From Cololabis saira (lineage: Eukaryota > Chordata > Actinopteri > Beloniformes > Belonidae): DNA of 64,000 nucleotides. The position numbers and the translations under genes were made by a program. The stretch spans positions 8,838,327-8,902,326 of the forward strand of contig NC_084590.1 of assembly GCF_033807715.1 (NCBI RefSeq), in the 5' to 3' direction. The notes under the pieces are model-generated. The model was given only the letters and a program-made list of their open reading frames with translations, did no database searches and was not told where the DNA came from. The stretch's first letter is position 1, and the number at the start of each line of letters is the position of its first letter. This document shows, piece after piece, positions 34,309 through 45,924 of the stretch.

Positions 34309-36532
34309 TATTAGTTACTATTAATGTGTTATATTTTGTTTGGTTTGGTTACTGCTCTCGCACCCCTGCCTGTCCTGTAGTGATTTTTAAATGTGAACTA
34401 TTTTGGAATGATTTGGATTGTAGCTCAATCATAGCTCAAACATGATTGAATCAGAATATAATTGGACTGAACGGGACTGTGTTTAATTTGAATGCCCTGA
34501 ACTTGTTTGTTTTCTGTGAACATTGAGATGACCTTTGTTGTGAAAAAACGCTATTCAAAGAAAGTGGAATTTATTTAAATCAACTGAGTAATCAATAGAG
34601 AACATACTCAAATATTTGCCCTCATGAATACAAAATGCAGAGGCAGATCTGAGAAAAAAACTGTAAAATTTGCTCATACACCTTGAACAAGTTGTGCACA
34701 ACCCTCTGTGACTGAGGAAATTGTGTTCCATAAGAGCAATGTGAGAACCTTGGACAGTTGACAAGGGTTACTTTATTATTATTATCTAGGTGTTGTTGAC
34801 TTTAAATGGTCAGAAAAGTTGCAAAGCTTCAAACTGCACAGAGTCAGTGTCTCCCACAGAAGACACATCTCTCCTGGAGTGTCTGAAATGCCTCATTAGC
34901 AGTCGAGGCTCTTCTTCATTCACTTGTTTGCACATTCATAATTGCTAAATAAATGTTCATCCTGGTGGCAAGTTGTGCACACATCAAACAGAAAGAATGA
35001 ATACTATCACCGCACTCCACTCTTTCACCGATTTCATAGACTTCTCAGTTAGATGGGCTTTTAAAAATACTTTTTTTTGTTTGGTTTTGTTTTCATGAGA
35101 TGGTAAATTTGTTTTTTGATCAATAAAGCATGTAAACCTAGTTTTGTAACTTAATCAGAATTACTTCTAAAAGTTATTGGTATAGATTTTCAAAGTGAAT
35201 GTCTTTTTGCATGAATGTCTTTTATGAAAATCAGTTTAAACAACCTTTGAGTGTTGTATGTGTTAATATGTTCTCTGCCAGATATCACAGGAGTCAGTCT
35301 TCAACCACACTTCCTCTGTACTGCAGTGCAAAATATGGTCAGCATTACATCCAAAGGTTTTTCTTGGCTGTGTGTGAACTTGAGATGCAAGTAAATGCAA
35401 ATGAAGTGCAGCAACATCTTGAAGCCATGTGGACAGGGTCAGTGGGTGAGAACAAAGATCGAGTAATAATAGATGAGTGAGAAAGATGTTTGTGTAAAGA
35501 CAGAAAGGCAGAAAGAAACTGGGAGAAATGTGAGTTGGCGAAGTAAGTATTCATAAACGGGGTCGGACAGACGGACGTGAAGGGAGCGGGAGTGGGATCT
35601 GGGACGAGCATCGAGGAAAGTGGGCAGATGTGGCCGGATAACGACAGCAGGGTTGGAATGTGCTGATAGCCCCCGTCTGGGGAACGTCTTCATTCGGTGC
35701 ACGTGAAGATCGTGGTGTGTACGTTTCCACGCATGCCTGTGCTTCATGCCAACGTATCAGTGAGCAGCTGGCCGCTGCTCGGTTCCCTCCCCCTGCGTCT
35801 GCGTTGACCACCACTTTTCTGTTTTCACAGGGGATGCTCAAAAGTGCATTTTAGAGGCGAGCCTTTATGCAAAGCAAAGGACGGCTTATCAAAGTTTTTG
35901 CCCTTAATATGTCCTCTCCTTTATTGGTTTGTCTGTGGACTGTGCATGCGTGACATTCCCAGCTGTCCGCCTGCGTCCTCCTGCCAGTGAAATGTGTGTG
36001 TTTCTACCAGGTTATATGCACTTCATCATCTCCAGTTAATGAATTTATGCACCGCTGTCCTAATCTATTCCTAATGTGCTTGTGTGGCTCTGCAGGTGTA
36101 TCAACAGCAATGTGTCAAATCTGTTTACCGCTGTGTATGACAGAGAGCTCAGTGCTGCGATGAAATGAGGGGATGTTTGAGAAGAAGAGCTGACAAGTTT
36201 TTAAATAAGTGTGTGCGCGTGCGTGCGTGGCAAACTCCTCTCTATTACCCAAATTGATTAAGGAAGTGCTCAAGCTCCCACTTAGCCATCACTGCTGACA
36301 CGGAGGTGACCGTCTCATAACGGGCAGAGAAGAATGAAGAGATGAAAGGGGGAGTGGGAGTGACAGAGACAAGACATAGAACCAAGCATGCTGCCAGGCA
36401 GGATGGGAAATCTCAGCTCATCAGTATGGTGAAGATGACCGCCATCCAACAGCAGCTCCAGCAGGACACTAGTGTGATAGATGTGTTTTTGGAAGTGTCT
36501 ATCAGCTCATTTCCCAATCTTCTCCAGCATGA
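34309..36532. other. No gene recognised
   Basis: Unique-looking sequence with a somewhat GC-richer patch at 35.5-35.8 kb where several short frames overlap on both strands; none has splice or domain support. Confidence 0.5.
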
Positions 36533-36794
36533 CATTGACCACGTTTACATCCAGTCAATAACCCTTTTCTAACCGGAATATTAGCAATAACCCGGTTGCG
36601 CACGGCCATGTAAACACCAATAACCCCTTTGAATAAAACCCAAATATGACCCCTGGGTTACTCCTTTTCTAACCCAAATATTTTGTCATGTTTAGCCTAA
36701 CAGGATATCCCCATCAAAAGGAACAGGAATTTGTTTTCTACACATGTTCTTTTCGCAAGGAATCTTGGTCTTTTGAGTCCAAGAAGTTCTTATA

Positions 36795-37085
36795 AACATG
36801 GAGAAACACAAGACCAGGAGGAGACTAATCACTTCATAAATGTAATGAAAGATATGAACATTTTGGCATTTGTAGACGGTAGAAAGTACCGGGATAGTGA
36901 GATTTACAAAAAGGTGAGTGAACAGTTGCGTGAAGTAGCATTTCGTTAGCCTCATAGCGTAATTGCCTAAGTTGTATTTGAATGCCTTAGAATTAGGCAA
37001 TTATGCTATGAGGCTAACGATTTGTAGGAACGCCAGACCAGATCAAGCTCCGCTGGAAGACGCTGAAAAAGGCGAACTAGAGGAC
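36795..37085 (+). pseudogene. Myb/SANT-like domain relic, interrupted by a hairpin
   Basis: The plus-strand frame contains NHFINVMKDMNILAF, VDGRKYRDSEIYKKVSEQLR, then is cut by the 76-bp insertion at 36944-37019. Beyond it, GTPDQIKLRWKTLKKA resumes. The same order (RK-R...YKK, TP-Q-K-W-LK) is seen in the relic at 31326-31617. Myb/SANT-like domains of this type serve as the DNA-binding partner of PIF/Harbinger transposases. A start and further domain are missing. The copy at 18.5-19.3 kb keeps only fragments. Confidence 0.65.
36944..37019. mobile_element. 76-bp hairpin element with 4-bp duplication
   Basis: Two 27-bp arms starting CGTTAGCCTCATAGC, with one mismatch, enclose a 22-bp loop. It is flanked by ATTT on both sides (36940-36943 and 37020-37023). 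The sister element near 18817-18830 reads ATTTGTAGGAACG on the minus strand without the insertion, so boundaries and duplication are confirmed by an empty site. Confidence 0.85.
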
Positions 37086-37349
37086 CAAGAAACAAAACGG
37101 TACCAGTGGGTCCGATTATCCGCCCTGCTGCTGTTATAGTTGTTGTTTTGAATTTGGATACAGGAGGAAGAAGCGGAAATGACGGGAATTGCGTCATGAC
37201 GTTCCCCGTGCGTTGCTGGTTTGATCCAGATATCCCAAATGATTAATCACCATGTAAACAGGGATAACCCTGTTTGCTCACGCATGGAAACAGATTATTC
37301 CCAATGTTTCAGTAACTGGAATATTGACTGCATGTAAACGTAGTCATTG

Positions 37350-40300
37350 ACATTGCATTCCTTAACCTCATCTAAAACTTTGTCACTGAACACCTTTTAG
37401 CTCCAGTTTGGTGATTTAGGAATATAATAGTTGCCATGTTTTTATCCCAGTCCAACCTTCTTTTCTCCTGCCCCTACCCCAGCACGGGCCTTAGTGGACT
37501 TCGGCATTCTTAATCCTGACAACTTTCATTAAAACTAGTGGGATAATCCACAGATTTTCCATGGGGGGGAAATTCCCGAGGATGTGCCCTTTTCTTTATT
37601 CCCTCCCACTCTCTTTGCTTTCTTCCAGACTCCCAGCCCCTCTCTTCTGGGGTCTAACGTTTCGCTTGACTCTGCAGGAGCAGTGTCATTTACATAGTTT
37701 TCCCTAATCTTCCATAAATCCACAGTTGGAAAGAAAGTTGGACCTGGACGGGGTGCTTCCCTGGGAGTGAAAACGGCAGGCAGAAAGGTACTGGCGGCAA
37801 AGAAAATATTTCAGTTAGGATTTGATTACTCCTGGGCACTTATGGGCAAAAATAAGCAAGGATCCCACCGTGAAGCTATCCAAATAAAGTCAGGGGAGTA
37901 TCAATGTTTTGAGAGCACACATATAGTTAAGATTCTTGCTTCAGTGCTCTTTGCTTGTGTATATTTTTGCGACTCTGCTGCAGCTTTTGGACACTTACTG
38001 AAGAATATTGTTGTAAGCCAATTCAAACCTGTTTCTACAGGATATTCGCTGACCTCCATTAGGCTTGTCAATATTATTGTGGTCCAATTCATGTGTTGGG
38101 TTCTGTGAATGTCCGAATAAGGGGTTACGGTTCATAACTTTGAAAATAATGGTCAATAATATGTGTTTCTTGCAGAAGCTCCAAGCCAAGAGGAGGTCAA
38201 GACTTTCCTTCAAGATGGACCAGCACCTTAATCCCTAACCAGAGCAGATAATGGTGAAAAAAAGTGGTCAAAGAGCAAAGGGCAGAATGGAAAAGCTGAA
38301 TCTAACATCTGCATTAGAGAAGAAATCCTATGTCACATCTATACCTTTAATCATGTCCAAGTAAAATCTCCTGTTGGTGATACGGTTCAGTTAGGTTTAA
38401 AGTAGCAATAGTTACAAAAACTATCAATGACACAACCGGAACTGGAAACATACAACTATTCCTGCAACCCAACTCTTCACATTGTTGTATTTTATCCTGG
38501 ATACATTGCTATCATACTCTCTCATTTGTTTCCATCAGGCAACAATTTAATAATCGGCCAACATTTGAAATAAACACACGCCAGTGTGTCAGAGTTTGTT
38601 GAAACCACACCGGCTGGTAATTATGAGGGAGCGGGCTGTATCTGCATATCTGTATATGTTTCAGCTTCATCTGATGGTAAGATTAAATAAAAAAGGAAAA
38701 GCAGTTCCATAATTGGATACAAAACTTTGTATTTGTTAAGACTAAAATAAAAATGTTCAATTTACTTGAAACCACAAAAAAAACGCCCACACCTCTTATT
38801 ATTCAAATGTATTTGCTGTGGGAACAGAAAAATTAAAAACAGGAAGGATATCTGCTGTTGAGGAATATACCAGTATACTGCCTGTTTTATGGCATGGCAA
38901 CCCCTACATACATTTACATGGGATTCTTTTTTAAATGCATGTTTACGGCATGTCTACACTGTTTAATTGGTACTTTAGTGGTACTTCAGTTCTCTGTAGT
39001 CTAACTGATATTCAATAATTATGAATTTGAGTTCCCAATATGTGGTCACTGTCTATTTTAAGTGCACATTGTTCTAAAAGTGAACTCCATATGCAGAAAA
39101 AAACCCAGCTTATTGTCAGACCTGACATATGGTGAGGTTTCTAGACTCTGACAAGGAAAATGGCCTACAAATGTACCCAGACTTAGGATGAAATGTGCAG
39201 CACCCGTTCTGACCAGCTGATGACCCCTGTGCAAAACCAAGGGCACTAATGGATGTGGATCAGCTACAAAAGCCCTGCACGTGCTCCTCCCACTGATACA
39301 CTAAAGTGGTGAGAGGATGGTGAGAGCACAGCAGCAGATAATTGTGTATCCCCTTAGGATCGGGATCTTTACTGCACATGTGCACAGTGAACTCCAACAA
39401 TGGAAGTAAAGTCTGAGATAACAACTAACTAATGTGTAAAAAGTGCCAAGAATCCTTAAAGCCAGTGCTTTTCCATCATGTTTGAGCCTTCACTATGTCT
39501 GAGATGTCCAACAACACAAACAAACCTGTTCCTCCGCAGTTACAGATGTTTTAAACATCACAAATAACATGTCCCTGTCTAACCCCTTTTGATTTCGTCT
39601 CAAACATCTTTTCTGTGTCTCCACTCGCTTCTTCCATTAACATGGTATGGCGGACATGTTTTTTATGTTTGGTTTGGCACACGAGTAAAACGATCTGTTG
39701 GCTCAGCAGAGATGTCAAACATATTTGGGAGCTGAGGCTATGCACATGATCCAAGTGTCCGCTTCCCCGTCTGGTCTTTTTATCTCCACGTCATTTCAAC
39801 ACCGTTCATCTCTTTTCATCTCTGTGCTTCTGTCAGAACATTTCTCCTTCCTGTTCTTTAATGTTTCATTTCTGTTTGTTTTGTTTTGTTTTGGATAAAC
39901 GGCATTTCCCCAATCTACCATGCCTGAACTGTGTTGGACATACATAAGAGTATCTACTAAGTGCAATTATGCAATTATACAATACATTAATTAACAATAT
40001 CCAGTACAAAACACAGTTCCACATGCTTGACGCTCTCTGTGTTGTTGAAGAGCACATGGAGTTTAGGTTAACAACACATGCTGGTCATTTTACAGTTTTA
40101 TTAAACTCTTTTTATGGCACCATTTTATTTTTTCTTATTCTTGAAGTAATCTCATGCAGCGCAAAATTGTCTGAGAGTACTCATAAATACTGAAACCATC
40201 TGAGGTTTAAGTGTAAACACTCTTCAGTGTGAGCCAAGTATGTGTCTGCGTATCTGCGCAAATTAAACTCTGGAGTGCAGCGGGGAACTGTTTTTCTTTG

Positions 40301-40881
40301 GTTTCTTTTCTGGACATATTCCTTCTTTTTCCCTTCAGTTCTCTGGTTTCTAGAGACTGGTGCTAACATAGGTCATCATTCACCTACTGGCCTTGCTTTA
40401 CACCTGCCTACAAGAATCTGTAAGTAACTGCATGATGAGTACAGACAGTCATTTTTAGCTTCTCTTTTTTCGTTACCCACTAGCTTGACCGCCCAGCTGC
40501 CAAGATCCATAATACTAGTGTTTCAGAATCCATATGAATGTAATACACCTGCTTATCTAGACTCATTGCAACTGCTCACAAGAAAACAACCTGACTGACA
40601 GAAATATATTAAATTGGTACATCTATAATGATCTATTGCATTTTGATTACTTGAAATTATGAGATCAACGCGAATGTTAGCACAATTGTTGCAGCTTTGT
40701 TAACGGGGACACATTCTCTTGGTTGTGCTGTCATGCTCGATGCACAGATTCCCTTTGTAAATAGAGGTAGTAAGTAGACACGAAGGGGGATGTTTAAGTT
40801 GGCCTTAAGTTGCAGAGTTAGACTAGACTGACATCACTCAAAGTCCCTTAGCTTAATATCGTCCTAGTTCCCTGCTGAAGT
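37350..40881. other. No gene recognised
   Basis: About 3.5 kb of AT-rich unique-looking sequence. The longest frame, 113 codons at 37767-38108, lacks domains, splice support or coding composition. Confidence 0.5.
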
Positions 40882-40889
40882 TTTTTAAG

Positions 40890-41531
40890 TAGGGCTGTCA
40901 GTTTAGCGTGTAAATTAGATTAATTAATTACACTGCTAATTAATGCATTATGAAAATTAACGCAATTAATTAGGAGTGGCAAAATGCACGAGTATTTTAA
41001 ATTTGGCCCATTGAGGAACCCGTAGGCCACTACTTCCCTCCTGCTGCTGGTCAAACTAACAAAGCAGTGACAGACCTGGACGACTCAGGGGAGACTCAGC
41101 AAATCTTTGCTAGGGCCTTTGAATGGCAAGTTTATGTATAAAAAGAAAGAAGACGGGACTATCTACAAGAACGCGGTGATTTGTATATTTTGTAAAAATA
41201 ATTTTCCAATCCCCAGAGCTGCTCCAGCCTGAATTATCATTTAAACACTAAACATGTCCGGACAAGTTCCACTGTAAACATTAGAGGTACCAGTACTTGA
41301 ATTGCTGTATTGAGTCAGCTTTAGTTTTAATTTTGAATTGAGAGTCTTAAGTGCCTATTTGAGACTCAGCCTTATTTTATTTCTGAATTTTATTTATTTA
41401 ACTGTATTTGTATTACATTTTTGACCTTTAGACCTTTAGCAGATATGAGATTAAAATGCGATGAATTAGATTAATTAGTTATAAATCCTGTAATTAATTA
41501 GAATAATTTTTTTAATCACCTGACAGCACTA
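40890..41531. mobile_element. hAT MITE with TAGGGCTGTCA ends
   Basis: TAGGGCTGTCA at the left and TGACAGCACTA at the right, flanked by TTTTTAAG and GTTTTAAG (7 of 8 match). Sub-terminal TTAATTA blocks are mirrored. The interior retains a BED-type zinc-finger relic, consistent with derivation from a hAT transposase gene. Confidence 0.85.
41130..41256 (+). pseudogene. BED zinc-finger relic of a hAT transposase
   Basis: A frame of the form K..DGTIYKNAVICIFCKNN gives the C-x-x-C pair (codons at 41182-41193). After a short shift, SSLNYHLNTKH supplies the H-x(4-5)-H pair at about 41238-41255. Spacing and context fit the BED finger that hAT transposases use to bind their ends. The rest of the transposase has been deleted. 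Confidence 0.6.
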
Positions 41532-41539
41532 GTTTTAAG

Positions 41540-43496
41540 AGCATTGCTACTTTAATTACCAGTCTCTGTTTTGGTTAGGTTTAGGCACCAACCTAGATGG
41601 GCAGTTTCACATCAACATCAACATCAACAGAATTTAGTTTTAGCTTTTCTCTCAATGGTGTCATCATCACAGTCCTGGGCTATACATGCCCCCTCTGGCC
41701 AGATGGGGTGGGGAGGATCCGGCCGGAATAACGTGATCCTTCCACGCGCTACGTCCGGCCAGAGAAACCCCACCCTGTCTGGTGAAAAGATGCGGCCTGC
41801 TCACTCCTCAGGTTAAGGAGGAGACCTGAGCTCAGTGCAGGACCTCCTGGGGTTGGTAGAGACGGCAATGCCCAGGACTGTTAGGTAGGAGCAGTGGGTG
41901 ATATTATGGGAAAAAATCAGGGATAAAAATATAAAAAATAAAAATGGTGTCATCATCACCCTGATAACCAAGCAGGTTGGACTAACAGACAGATTTTAAA
42001 GGGGACACAATGTGGTGGTGGTGGAGTTTCTGGAGTTTGCATGTTCTCCCCGTGTTCCCTTGGATAGCTAATGTGAGCTACCTTCACAAAAACATGCAGC
42101 AGTCCTGGGCTCCACACATGTCCAGCCAGGGAAGCCCCACCCTGTTAGGTGAAAGAAGCAGCATGCTCACTCCTCAAGTAAGGAGGAGACCTGCATCCCA
42201 TGATATGTAATGTGTATTCGACATTTTGAACACTATTGATTGCTTTTCACTGAACAAAAGCCTGGAATTTATACAATGTTGTCTGGGTTTTGAACATGTA
42301 ATAACTACAGTTGATATAGCTGTCATCGTCCAGAACTATGTTGGAACGCTACATGGAATAAATCACTTACCATGGCCATTAGTGGTACAAACATTTAAAC
42401 ATGGAAGATAAATGGTCCCAGAAGAGCGGAAAGGGTTATGGTATACAATAATCCCTTAAAGAGTAAATAAGTGGCTTTTTATTACTGAGGGCGTTTGAAT
42501 CACTCTTTTTGTATTGTTGTTTACTAATGCTCTTGGTGTTTATTTTTTCCTGAAAATGCTTAGAAAACAGCCCTCATCCATCGTCCTCCCTGCTTCTACT
42601 GCTTGTAAGTTTTGCCAAAGAGCACTGAGAGATCAAGCAGCACGATGGGAGTCGATGATCTCCAATCTAAATATATAGTGGTACAAATGAATCATCTGAT
42701 CTAAAGAAGTAAGTTGTGCACAAGACTGCAAAAGAAGAAACTGCTGAAAAGAGCGTGAGAGCTGCAGTGCTGCAAACCACAGAGGGGGAAATATAACAAC
42801 TAATAAGAAAAAAAAGGCACACTGTAATGATTTTAGGAGCTGATGTTGTTGCCATATACCTCCTTTAAAGTTTAGATTTAAGGCTGTACTCACAATAATC
42901 CTAGTAATCCTCTTCATGTTCAAAGTATGAAACTGACAATTACAGTATGTCAAAGCAGTTTCAAGTGACTTTTCAGATGTTTTGTACAAGGAGAAAAGCC
43001 TTTTAAAACCGCCCCCGTAAAAACCACCTTATTTTTTTTTCTTTTCAACTCCCACATACAGTATACTGTAAACATTCCAGTTTATTTATTTTTCCAGTAG
43101 CTATAACATCATCAAGTAATTAACATGATTTAAAAAGTTATTATCATTCATTGTTTAAAATAATTAGTATCATGCTGCCGTTTGTGTGAGTAAAGACATT
43201 TCCCTTTAGGATATAGTGTACCATTGAGCCTAGATGAATTGAATGCACTCATATTTCCCAGCTTGAAAGATTTTATCTTTAGATTTTTCCATTCGTCCAA
43301 AGTGATAAATTGAATACAACCACACCTGTTACCCTTGAGTTACCTGTATGTAATAGCCTACTTAATCTTTGATTGTTTCAATGTCTTTTTTTTTAATGTT
43401 TCTCCCAGTATTGTGTGTACATGACTGTAAATATTGGGTATACATTCATGCACAATACATATATACGTGATTCATGTAAAACAGTCTTTAAATATT
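41540..43496. other. No gene; diverged direct duplication at 41.66 and 42.1 kb
   Basis: CAGTCCTGGGCT, CCCCACCCTGT and GCTCACTCCTCA with AAGGAGGAGACCTG occur in the same order at about 41670-41835 and 42098-42195. This is probably an old repeat family present twice. Nothing else is recognised. Confidence 0.5.
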
Positions 43497-43974
43497 TTAA
43501 ACGGGAACTATTATGGAATCTAAAAAGCTATTTTAAACAGGCCTTGAATGTCTTAAAAACAAGCTTTTGATTTTTTTTGCTAAATAAATTAGAAATTCAG
43601 CCTCTAAACCATGTCTTTATCTTCCCAGTTTCTAACCTCATTATCTATGCGGGATTCTGAGTGGGCGGATCTATGATAATGAGGCATGTGCTGATTGGCT
43701 GCCTGAATGACGCGTAGAAAATGGCGGAAGCTCCGGCCGGTGGAGTTGTTGTTGTTGTTGTTCCGGCCAGAGTTAGTTGTGGGCGTGGTTTCACGCATCG
43801 CTCCTGTCGTTACGTAACGACGGGCGCAGAATCTGAACGGCTCGTAAAATCCACATCACACTGGACGGCTCATCCGGGCGGCTGTACAGACACTCAGGGG
43901 TGGACTGGCCATCGGGCATACCGGGCATTTGCCCGGTGGGCCGATGGTGATTTTGGGCCGGGCCGGGCCGGCCC

Positions 43975-44023
43975 AAAAAAAAAAAAAAAAAAAAAAAAAA
44001 TTTTTTTTTTTTTTTTTTTTTTT
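43975..44023. repeat. A26/T23 perfect palindrome
   Basis: Twenty-six A followed directly by 23 T, framed by GGCCGGCCC and GGCCCGGGC, which also pair. A strong hairpin or cruciform candidate. Confidence 0.95.
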
Positions 44024-44127
44024 GGCCCGGGCAGGCCCATCGGCCCAGTTGATTTTGTTTTTTACCTGACAACAACTGGTACCACTGGCCGATTGGTTAT
44101 GATGAGTTAGATTGGTTATGGGCTGAA

Positions 44128-44212
44128 GCCTCGCGCCCCAAGGGGCCTCGCGCCCCAAGGGGCCTCGCGCCCCAAGGGGCCTCGCGCCCCAAGGGGCCTC
44201 GCGCCCTGGGCC
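44128..44212. repeat. 17-bp GC-rich tandem repeat, about 5 units
   Basis: Four full copies of GCCTCGCGCCCCAAGGG plus a divergent fifth. The repeat lies inside the hAT element. Confidence 0.95.
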
Positions 44213-44448
44213 GTTTTTTTTTTTTTTTTTCAAATTCTTTTTTTTTTTCACATTTTTTTTCGTTTTTTCCCTTATAAATATCAACAGTCACGTTCCATTA
44301 CAGACCTAAATGTGTACTAGTCTGTGCATATCAATAAATATATGTGCAATGATGCGCGTGTCTGTTGTTCAGTACAACTGCGTCAGACCAAGCGCAGACA
44401 CAAGGTGCTCTGATCCAGACGGGTGGAGTTGGAACAAACTGTCACACA

Positions 44449-44700
44449 ATGTCGAGAGAACGAGACAGAATCAGGAAATTTCCATCATGGGATGAAAAAA
44501 GAAAAAAAACTAAAGAAAATGGAAGAGTTTAATGCCTCTCTGAAAGGCTCGTTTGATACATTTGTTACAAAAATCACCGATCCAACCGGGTCTCAAGCAG
44601 CCGTGGGGCCCCGCGTCGAGGCAAGCCAAATGATGATGAGGCAGGGGAAGTTATCCAGTATTTTGCTAATTGGAGAGTTAAAATTGCGCATATAGACACC
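44449..44700 (+). pseudogene. hAT transposase N-terminus relic
   Basis: An ATG at 44449 opens MSRERDRIRKFPS, soon frame-shifted. The next frame gives EKKLKKMEEFNASLKGSFD then TFVTKITDP. A basic start followed by a KGSFD-type segment is typical of the N-terminus of ZMYM/TTF-finger hAT transposases of fish. The zinc-finger and catalytic regions are absent: the sequence runs into the element's 3' non-coding part by about 44700. So the element is an internally deleted derivative. Confidence 0.6.
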
Positions 44701-45924
44701 CGATCCGACCCGAAAAACCCAAAAAATTTCGAGGCCCCCCCCGGCCATTCCGCACAGGGCCTCGCAAGTCTCCCAGGCAGCTCTGGCTGGAGTAGTCACA
44801 ACATTAGAGCGCGTGGCTTATTATTGATATAACTATATGATATGATTGATATATCTATAACGGGACTGGGGGGGGATGGTGTAGGTTTAGGTTTATTAGA
44901 CAAGAACATACACACCAACGAGACAGTGTACATGCGGTGTCACAAGAACGTTTGTTTTCATTCATAGGCTTCATTTTCTTTCCATCAATACCTGGTGGGC
45001 CGGTCTAGGCTCAAAATGCCCGGGCCGATTTTTTGTCCCAGTCCAGCCCTGCAGACACTGCAGAATGTGGTTGCTTTCCTCCTTCTCTGAGTTGGCAGGC
45101 TGAGGGGAGACCACTTTATATATGTTAAAGCAAGAAAAAACATGTTTTTTCATAATAGGTCCCCTTTAAGGTCTTGGGACAGGACTACAGCACGGCCTGA
45201 GCTAACCTGAAAAGAGGCTTCAGAGTGGCCAAATCAGCCTTCAGGAGGAGGGTAGAGGGCTATCTTGACAGCAGTGACAACAGGCAGGTGTGGCAGGGAA
45301 TCCAACATTTAACCAACTACAGTTGGTGAGATGCTGGATTCAGTATGTTGAAGAGTTGACCTTGCAGCTGCGGAAAGGCGACGCCTCACTGGCAGAGGAA
45401 TTGAAACTCTTCTTTGCCCGCTTTGAAGCCAACGGAGGCAGCCACACACACCAAGCGACCCACAACCCTACAAGCCTCGTTGGAGAGGAACGCGAGGTGA
45501 GGCACACATTCCTGAGCAAGGAAGGCTGCTGGATGTGTCCTGAAAGACTGCGCTGATCAACTGGCAGGTGTCTTTACCAGGATCTTCCACCAGTCCCTGG
45601 CCCTATCCACTGTCCCATCCTGCCTGAAATCCTCCACCATAGTCCCCCTACTCAAGAAACTTCACATCTCAAGCCTCAACAAGTACCGGCCAGTGGCACT
45701 CTCCCCAATGGTGATGAGGTGTTTTGAAAAACTGGTCCAGGGTCACATTACAACACTTCTCCCTTCTGGCTTTGATCCCCACCGCTTTGATCCCCACCCC
45801 AGCCTACAGAGCCAACAGATCCATAGAGGACGCTGTAACCACAGCCCTCCATGCTGCTCTGTCACACCTGGAGCAGCAGGGGGGCTATGTATGGGTGCTA
45901 TGTGGACTACAGCTCTGCTTTTAA

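Larger units (their letters stand above)
36538..37344. mobile_element. ACTACGTTTACATG-ended element, copy 2
   Basis: The left end ACCACGTTTACATCCAG and right end CTGCATGTAAACGTAGT are flanked by the 5-bp direct repeat CATTG (36533-36537 and 37345-37349). It is the inverted homologue of 18499-19258. It contains a Myb/SANT-like relic and a 76-bp nested hairpin that copy 1 lacks. Confidence 0.82.
43895..45051. mobile_element. hAT element (CAGGGGTGGACTGG ends) with 8-bp duplication
   Basis: CAGGGGTGGACTGG at the left and CCAGTCCAGCCCTG at the right are inverted repeats. The duplication CAGACACT (43887-43894 and 45052-45059) is perfect; copy 1 of the host MITE carries the unoccupied site GTACAGACACTGCAG near 7468. 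Inside are a long A/T palindrome, a GC-rich 17-bp repeat and the start of a transposase gene. Confidence 0.93.
43501..45165. mobile_element. TTAA-targeting MITE, copy 2, split by a hAT
   Basis: Left end ACGGGAACTATTATGG (decayed) and right end CATAATAGGTCCCCT, with TTAA at 43497-43500 and 45166-45169. The body matches copy 1 at 6768-7584. A 1,157-bp hAT-type element interrupts it at 43895-45051. Confidence 0.88.

Noticed and set aside
37767..38108. 113-codon plus-strand frame
   Set aside because: No domain, coding bias or splice support; length is expected by chance in 64 kb.
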